Below, piece by piece: positions 8,401 through 10,613 of a DNA stretch of 10,613 bases; positions within the stretch are counted from its first letter, which is position 1, and every line of letters begins with the position of its first letter. The stretch is from an uncultured Chloroflexaceae bacterium (GTDB lineage Bacteria; Chloroflexota; Chloroflexia; Chloroflexales; Chloroflexaceae). The position numbers were made by a program, and so were the translations under genes. The notes below the pieces were generated by a model that searched no databases, was not told the origin of the DNA, and was given only the letters and a program-made list of their open reading frames with translations. The DNA lies in the NCBI GenBank assembly GCA_937141995.1, contig CAKZQX010000247.1, positions 1-10,613 on the forward strand, written 5' to 3'.

Positions 8401-9521
8401 AATTCCTGGTCTGGTGCGGGCGGATCGGTTGGGAGCGTCGGATCGCCGGCCTGGAGGAGCACATAGGACCAGGAGAGCAGGTTATTGGCGTCATTGGTAA
8501 ACATGCGTGTATCTGCCTGGCTGTCGTACCAGGTCACCCAGCGGCGAAAGGTCAGGTGAAGGACCGACTGGTACAAGGACTCATGGCGCGCATTCCAACA
8601 GTTCATACAGTGGGCCATAACCGTCGAGCCGTGACCGGTCCCACACGGTCCCAGAGTCGTCAACTGCGGCATCTGAGTCATCACCGTGTGCCGCCAGGCC
8701 ATGAGGTGAGTAGCATCATGCTGATCACCCGGTTCCAGGATCATCGCGATTCCCCCGGTCGGCAAGGTGGACAGCATCGTGCCCAGATGGGTCGTGCCCG
8801 CCAGAGTGAGTTCGTTGAGGACATAAGATGCAACCAGCAGCGTGCTCGTCGTTGACGGATAGGGTGCTGCATTCAGGTCATGGACCACCCAGGTGGTATC
8901 ACGTGCCCAGCTGGCGGCCCAGGCCATGATGGAGGTGGTCGGTGCATTGGCGGACATCTGGGCCTCCAACTGGGTGGCATAGGTAGCCACGACCTGCTGG
9001 GCATAGGCGAGCGCCGCCGGCGGTTGGTCCAGTTCCGTCGCGGTCACCCGGGTCACGGGAAACGAGGCTCCGTACAGCGCACATCCATGGGCCCAGGTTA
9101 TGAGAAAATCAAGGATGGCCAGCAGGGTGGTTCCTGTGCCGGCACCAACATCCAGCACCTGTACATCGCCATGCAAGGCCCCCTGGCGAACCAGATCCAG
9201 CAGGCACCACTGGAGTTTGGCAATGTTGATGGGACAGTACAGTGCCAGATACATCGGGAGAAAATCGCCCTGGTACTGCTCGGCATGGAAGTGCTTGTGC
9301 TGGCAGAAGGTAATCCATGCCTGCGCCAGCTCCTGCATACGCCCAGCATGGCGCGTCAGGATGGCACGGATGGATCCGGCCGGGGGCGTGGGATCGGGGG
9401 TCTCGCCACAGAGCATCTGTACCTGCGTGGCTTGAATCAGGGGCGAGAGGCGCGAACGTCCCCCTGGGGCCAGTGTCTGCTCCAGCCAGGCAATGATCCG
9501 GGCATCATAGGCGGTCGTCAT
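5412..9521 (-). CDS. Rsm22-like methyltransferase / inactive RecQ-like / NERD-like / UvrD-type helicase fusion
   Basis: This is a 1369-residue fusion protein. Residues about 80-360 match Rsm22-like SAM methyltransferases: FLPMYLALYCPINIAKLQ, motif I VLDVGAGTGTT (122-132), LLVASYVLNELT (228-240), ILEPG (261-265), a Cys cluster (C293, C305, C308) and SWSYVLL (350-356). Residues about 490-645 resemble the first lobe of RecQ (LLLPGVTLVVAPPDSL, AAEERWQRLDMLGQG, LVFLAPALL). The Walker A position reads PTIPYDALL and the DEAH position ATDATS, so this lobe should not bind ATP. Residues about 700-840 resemble a NERD nuclease (PDLCVIHATGRGMLI) but the E-x-K is replaced. Residues about 890-1346 are an SF1 UvrD/Rep helicase. 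Its motifs are GVAGSGKS (925-932), LLVDEAQF (1111-1118), VADPTQGF (1141-1148), RSYRTT (1171-1176), SLHAATGLEG (1286-1295) and LYMAMTRA (1331-1338). The start at 9521 has AAGGA 7 nt upstream; an in-frame ATG at 9611 would overlap the upstream gene. It probably acts on RNA or DNA, but the substrate is unknown. Confidence 0.88.
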   Translation of the reverse strand: MTTAYDARIIAWLEQTLAPGGRSRLSPLIQATQVQMLCGETPDPTPPAGSIRAILTRHAGRMQELAQAWITFCQHKHFHAEQYQGDFLPMYLALYCPINIAKLQWCLLDLVRQGALHGDVQVLDVGAGTGTTLLAILDFLITWAHGCALYGASFPVTRVTATELDQPPAALAYAQQVVATYATQLEAQMSANAPTTSIMAWAASWARDTTWVVHDLNAAPYPSTTSTLLVASYVLNELTLAGTTHLGTMLSTLPTGGIAMILEPGDQHDATHLMAWRHTVMTQMPQLTTLGPCGTGHGSTVMAHCMNCWNARHESLYQSVLHLTFRRWVTWYDSQADTRMFTNDANNLLSWSYVLLQAGDPTLPTDPPAPDQEFDPDTLELTCLRSPRHLLNVPPAANTNGTTGMRWNERVHFCSTPVAPVLNLAYQHDLPVLAPRQRYGSVVRVQGWLNSGRDPAWVWLNLCAGTEITPLEAPPTLDATFLPQDSTQVRQALRERLELLPGSSNAGVDSASVLAAVIDRTDAAVPTIPYDALLPIALLLPGVTLVVAPPDSLLLCAGLRDITTDNDLLDLVTVLDESVAAEERWQRLDMLGQGFSRLVFLAPALLDQPDVCACLQCVHQTSGLRFIATDATSADDLEPALTRLETRLAALNGQPRRLRVTVPPQEALVEVPPPVGSDTPRMIPSRPVARPSAPVAHTRAVTRVVSFCRRHLDRRFTIMAPMMHGTEPLPDLCVIHATGRGMLIRICSATARDLQRAMQSTMLPTEMPAIPLGQAEQQDLEEIVAAIAAATAAADPTPLALVGMVLFPNIATADLQHIRPSPRPAGIVWAGREILSPQTFREAIEAHLSPPLTDIQMRALRTRLSPEAVIPTPLIIHRSLPAGETPEVADTLLDYDQEWAVKVDISLSDAARTATQGVHVRLINGVAGSGKSLILLHRAHLLHHYYPHKRFQILTHNRALIHDLAYRYRQLSGQAALPCRTFLGWCKTVWPHTVRAWPNVVGQHDPRLQRSLTRAWEAHLTATRLTPTMFWDEICWLKDQRIFTRADYLAVSRTGRGTPFTQELRQQVFSALEAYDADLHDQGVVDWGDIPRLLWQAIQAGQVPSPQIDVLLVDEAQFFAPLWIEILQWALTPRTGSLFLVADPTQGFLKRRISWKQLGLDVRGQVQYLTRSYRTTRAILHMANQFYLLRQPHDRADMVQPVLTDMRAGTPPCLLTLADADEEQAYVVTEVTALMAQQVPPAHILVIHATWQGAENLRHRLSVVLGAERVSDPRRTSRRDTIRVCSLHAATGLEGAIVFLVGLQEIWASEDHPQITPDEQRELVRDNTRKLYMAMTRAGQRLVMTGVGAPPAALSTLLATSPAVDQVDA

Positions 9522-9528
9522 AGCATAT

Positions 9529-9533
9529 TCCTT
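9529..9533 (-). promoter_or_regulatory. Ribosome binding site overlapping the upstream stop codon
   Basis: On the minus strand the junction reads TAAGGA-ATATGCT-ATG. AAGGA (9533-9529) lies 7 nt before the ATG at 9521, and its first two bases are the last two of the DUF1848 TAA stop (9534-9532). This fixes the start of the helicase gene and implies that ribosomes finishing DUF1848 feed the next gene. Confidence 0.8.
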
Positions 9534-10494
9534 AGAACAATAATAATTGGGTACCGGCGTCATCGGACGGCTCCGATGGGGCAGTTGGTGTGGTGGACGT
9601 GCGGGCCGCAAGTGCTGTATGGTGCGGGTCGTGATGCCGATAGCGCGTCAGTGCCAGGTCGCGGTTCTGGACGGCATAGCAATAAATACACCCATGGGGA
9701 CAGGTGTCATAGGCTCCAATGTCACGATGGGCCACGCATCCGCATTTTCCGCGATTGGCACAGTGGGCCCGAGACGGACGTTTCTGTGGCCAGAGGGTCT
9801 GGATCAGATCGGCATCGACACAGGCGCCCCGATGAATATGATCGGTGACGGCAAAATCTTCGGCACAGGTATAGAGCGTAATATCATAGGGGGCAGCCAG
9901 CGCGGCCAGGTCATTCGCCAGCGCGCATTTCTCGCTCGCCGGCGGATCGTAGGGCTGTAGCTCGGCAGGCAAGGTGGCAACATTGCGGCGCACTTTGCCA
10001 TAGCTATCGAGAAAACTGATGTAGCAACGTCGGGTCCAGCCGGCCAACCGTTGTGCCAGGTACTGGAAGGTCTGGCGGTGCCAGGTCGCATCGGTGCGTG
10101 CGGTGAAGATAATGGGATCATAGCGCCATTGGACAACCAGCGGCTGGCTATAGTGATCAACCAGGCGGGCAAAACTGTCCAGCGTGTGGTTGGGGTGAGG
10201 CACCCGCGTCTCCAGCGGACGGGTCGCCGGGTCCGCACTGTAGCCCGTGATCGCATAGTGAAAATAGCAATCCAGGCCGTGTGCATCCAGATCGTCCAGA
10301 TATCGCAGGAACGGTGCATAGTTTTTGGACCAGAAGACAATCGCGTGAACATCGGTTGGACGCAACGAGAGGGTCACCACCTGGGGGCCAACGGGATTGT
10401 GATACTGGACCGATCCGGCACGGACGCGCTCCAGAAACCATGCCCCATAAAAGGCTGGAATATCGGTACGGTAGGACGCGGAAATCGTATGCAC
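9532..10494 (-). CDS. DUF1848 family protein, putative radical SAM enzyme
   Basis: This 320-residue protein matches the DUF1848 family over its whole length. Hallmarks are ISASYRTDIPAFY at the N terminus (4-16), IVFWSKN (52-58), YFHYAITGY (77-85), VQWRYDPIIFT (121-131), CYISFLDSYGK (157-167) and LYTCAEDF (207-214). The C-terminal part is Cys-rich: C225, C245, C251, C253 and then CPHGCIYC. In that last motif C265, C269 and C272 form the CX3CX2C triad typical of radical SAM [4Fe-4S] binding. The triad sits at the C-terminal end rather than near the N terminus, as expected in this family. The reaction is not known to me. The protein ends in QLLLF (316-320), like a bacterial beta-clamp-binding peptide. 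The start is a GTG with GGAG 7 nt upstream. It is the upstream partner of the methyltransferase-helicase gene, 10 bp away, so a joint role in nucleic-acid modification or repair is inferred. Confidence 0.88.
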   Translation of the reverse strand: MHTISASYRTDIPAFYGAWFLERVRAGSVQYHNPVGPQVVTLSLRPTDVHAIVFWSKNYAPFLRYLDDLDAHGLDCYFHYAITGYSADPATRPLETRVPHPNHTLDSFARLVDHYSQPLVVQWRYDPIIFTARTDATWHRQTFQYLAQRLAGWTRRCYISFLDSYGKVRRNVATLPAELQPYDPPASEKCALANDLAALAAPYDITLYTCAEDFAVTDHIHRGACVDADLIQTLWPQKRPSRAHCANRGKCGCVAHRDIGAYDTCPHGCIYCYAVQNRDLALTRYRHHDPHHTALAARTSTTPTAPSEPSDDAGTQLLLF

Positions 10495-10501
10495 AGTTGT
10501 T

Positions 10502-10505
10502 CTCC
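10502..10505 (-). promoter_or_regulatory. Ribosome binding site deciding the GTG start of DUF1848
   Basis: On the minus strand GGAG is followed by AACAACT (7 nt) and then GTG at 10494-10492. The conserved ISAS-RTDIPAFY family start follows within three residues, so the GTG is very likely the true initiation codon. No clear promoter is visible between 10506 and the end of the window; the operon may extend beyond it. Confidence 0.7.
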
Positions 10506-10613
10506 ATCGGATGTCATCTGTTTCGTGAGGAACCCCCGGGTTACGCTACCCCAAGTACCCCCGCTATCGGACCCACCGCATGTCGTGGGCTCTCCGTACC
10601 ATCGTCGTACAGG

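Noticed and set aside
9522..9611. Upstream in-frame ATG at 9611 for the helicase gene
   Set aside because: It would overlap the DUF1848 gene by 80 bases, has no ribosome binding site, and adds 30 residues of low domain character; the ATG at 9521 has a clear AAGGA.
8880..9848. A 322-codon plus-strand reading frame
   Set aside because: It lies antisense to the methyltransferase domain and the end of DUF1848, is Gly/Arg/His-rich with no domain pattern, and is an out-of-frame shadow of GC-rich coding DNA.
10538..10551. Imperfect palindrome GGGTTACGCTACCC upstream of DUF1848
   Set aside because: Only four outer base pairs plus the centre match; no promoter could be placed around it, so calling it an operator is unsupported.

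Overview
The window is GC-rich, densely coded DNA. It carries one very large STAND-type NTPase with WD40 and TPR-like repeats, facing a two-gene operon on the opposite strand. Giant nSTAND1-WD40-TPR proteins of this style, together with the base composition judged by eye, suggest a filamentous Chloroflexota (Chloroflexales such as Oscillochloris, Roseiflexus or Chloroflexus relatives). That assignment is an inference from protein style; there is no rRNA or other marker gene here.

Layout. Bases 1-243 are a leader with a strong extended -10 promoter (TGcTATAAT at 84-92). Bases 244-5079 (+) encode a STAND NTPase of about 1611 residues: a small N-terminal region, an NTPase core with intact Walker A and B, one transmembrane segment, 14 WD40-like repeats and a TPR-like tail. 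Bases 5080-5411 are a convergent intergenic region with a perfect 20-bp inverted repeat, a pair of imperfect direct repeats and a minus-strand TATAAT. Bases 5412-9521 (-) encode a multidomain protein of 1369 residues. In order it holds an Rsm22-like SAM methyltransferase, a RecQ/DEAD-like lobe that has lost its ATP-binding loop and DEAH box, a degenerate NERD-like nuclease region, and an apparently intact UvrD/Rep-type SF1 helicase. Bases 9532-10494 (-) encode a DUF1848 protein with a C-terminal radical-SAM-type cysteine triad and a terminal QLLLF that resembles a beta-clamp-binding peptide. The remaining bases to 10613 are upstream of this operon.

How the genes may work together. The DUF1848 gene and the methyltransferase-helicase gene are separated by only 10 bp, and the second gene's ribosome binding site overlaps the first gene's stop codon, so they are almost certainly co-translated. 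Two proteins predicted to use SAM (one radical, one methyl transfer), one carrying a helicase motor and the other a possible sliding-clamp peptide, suggest a nucleic-acid modification, repair or defence module. I do not recognise it as a named system. The convergent STAND gene could be a sensor in the same accessory locus, but adjacency is the only evidence for that link.
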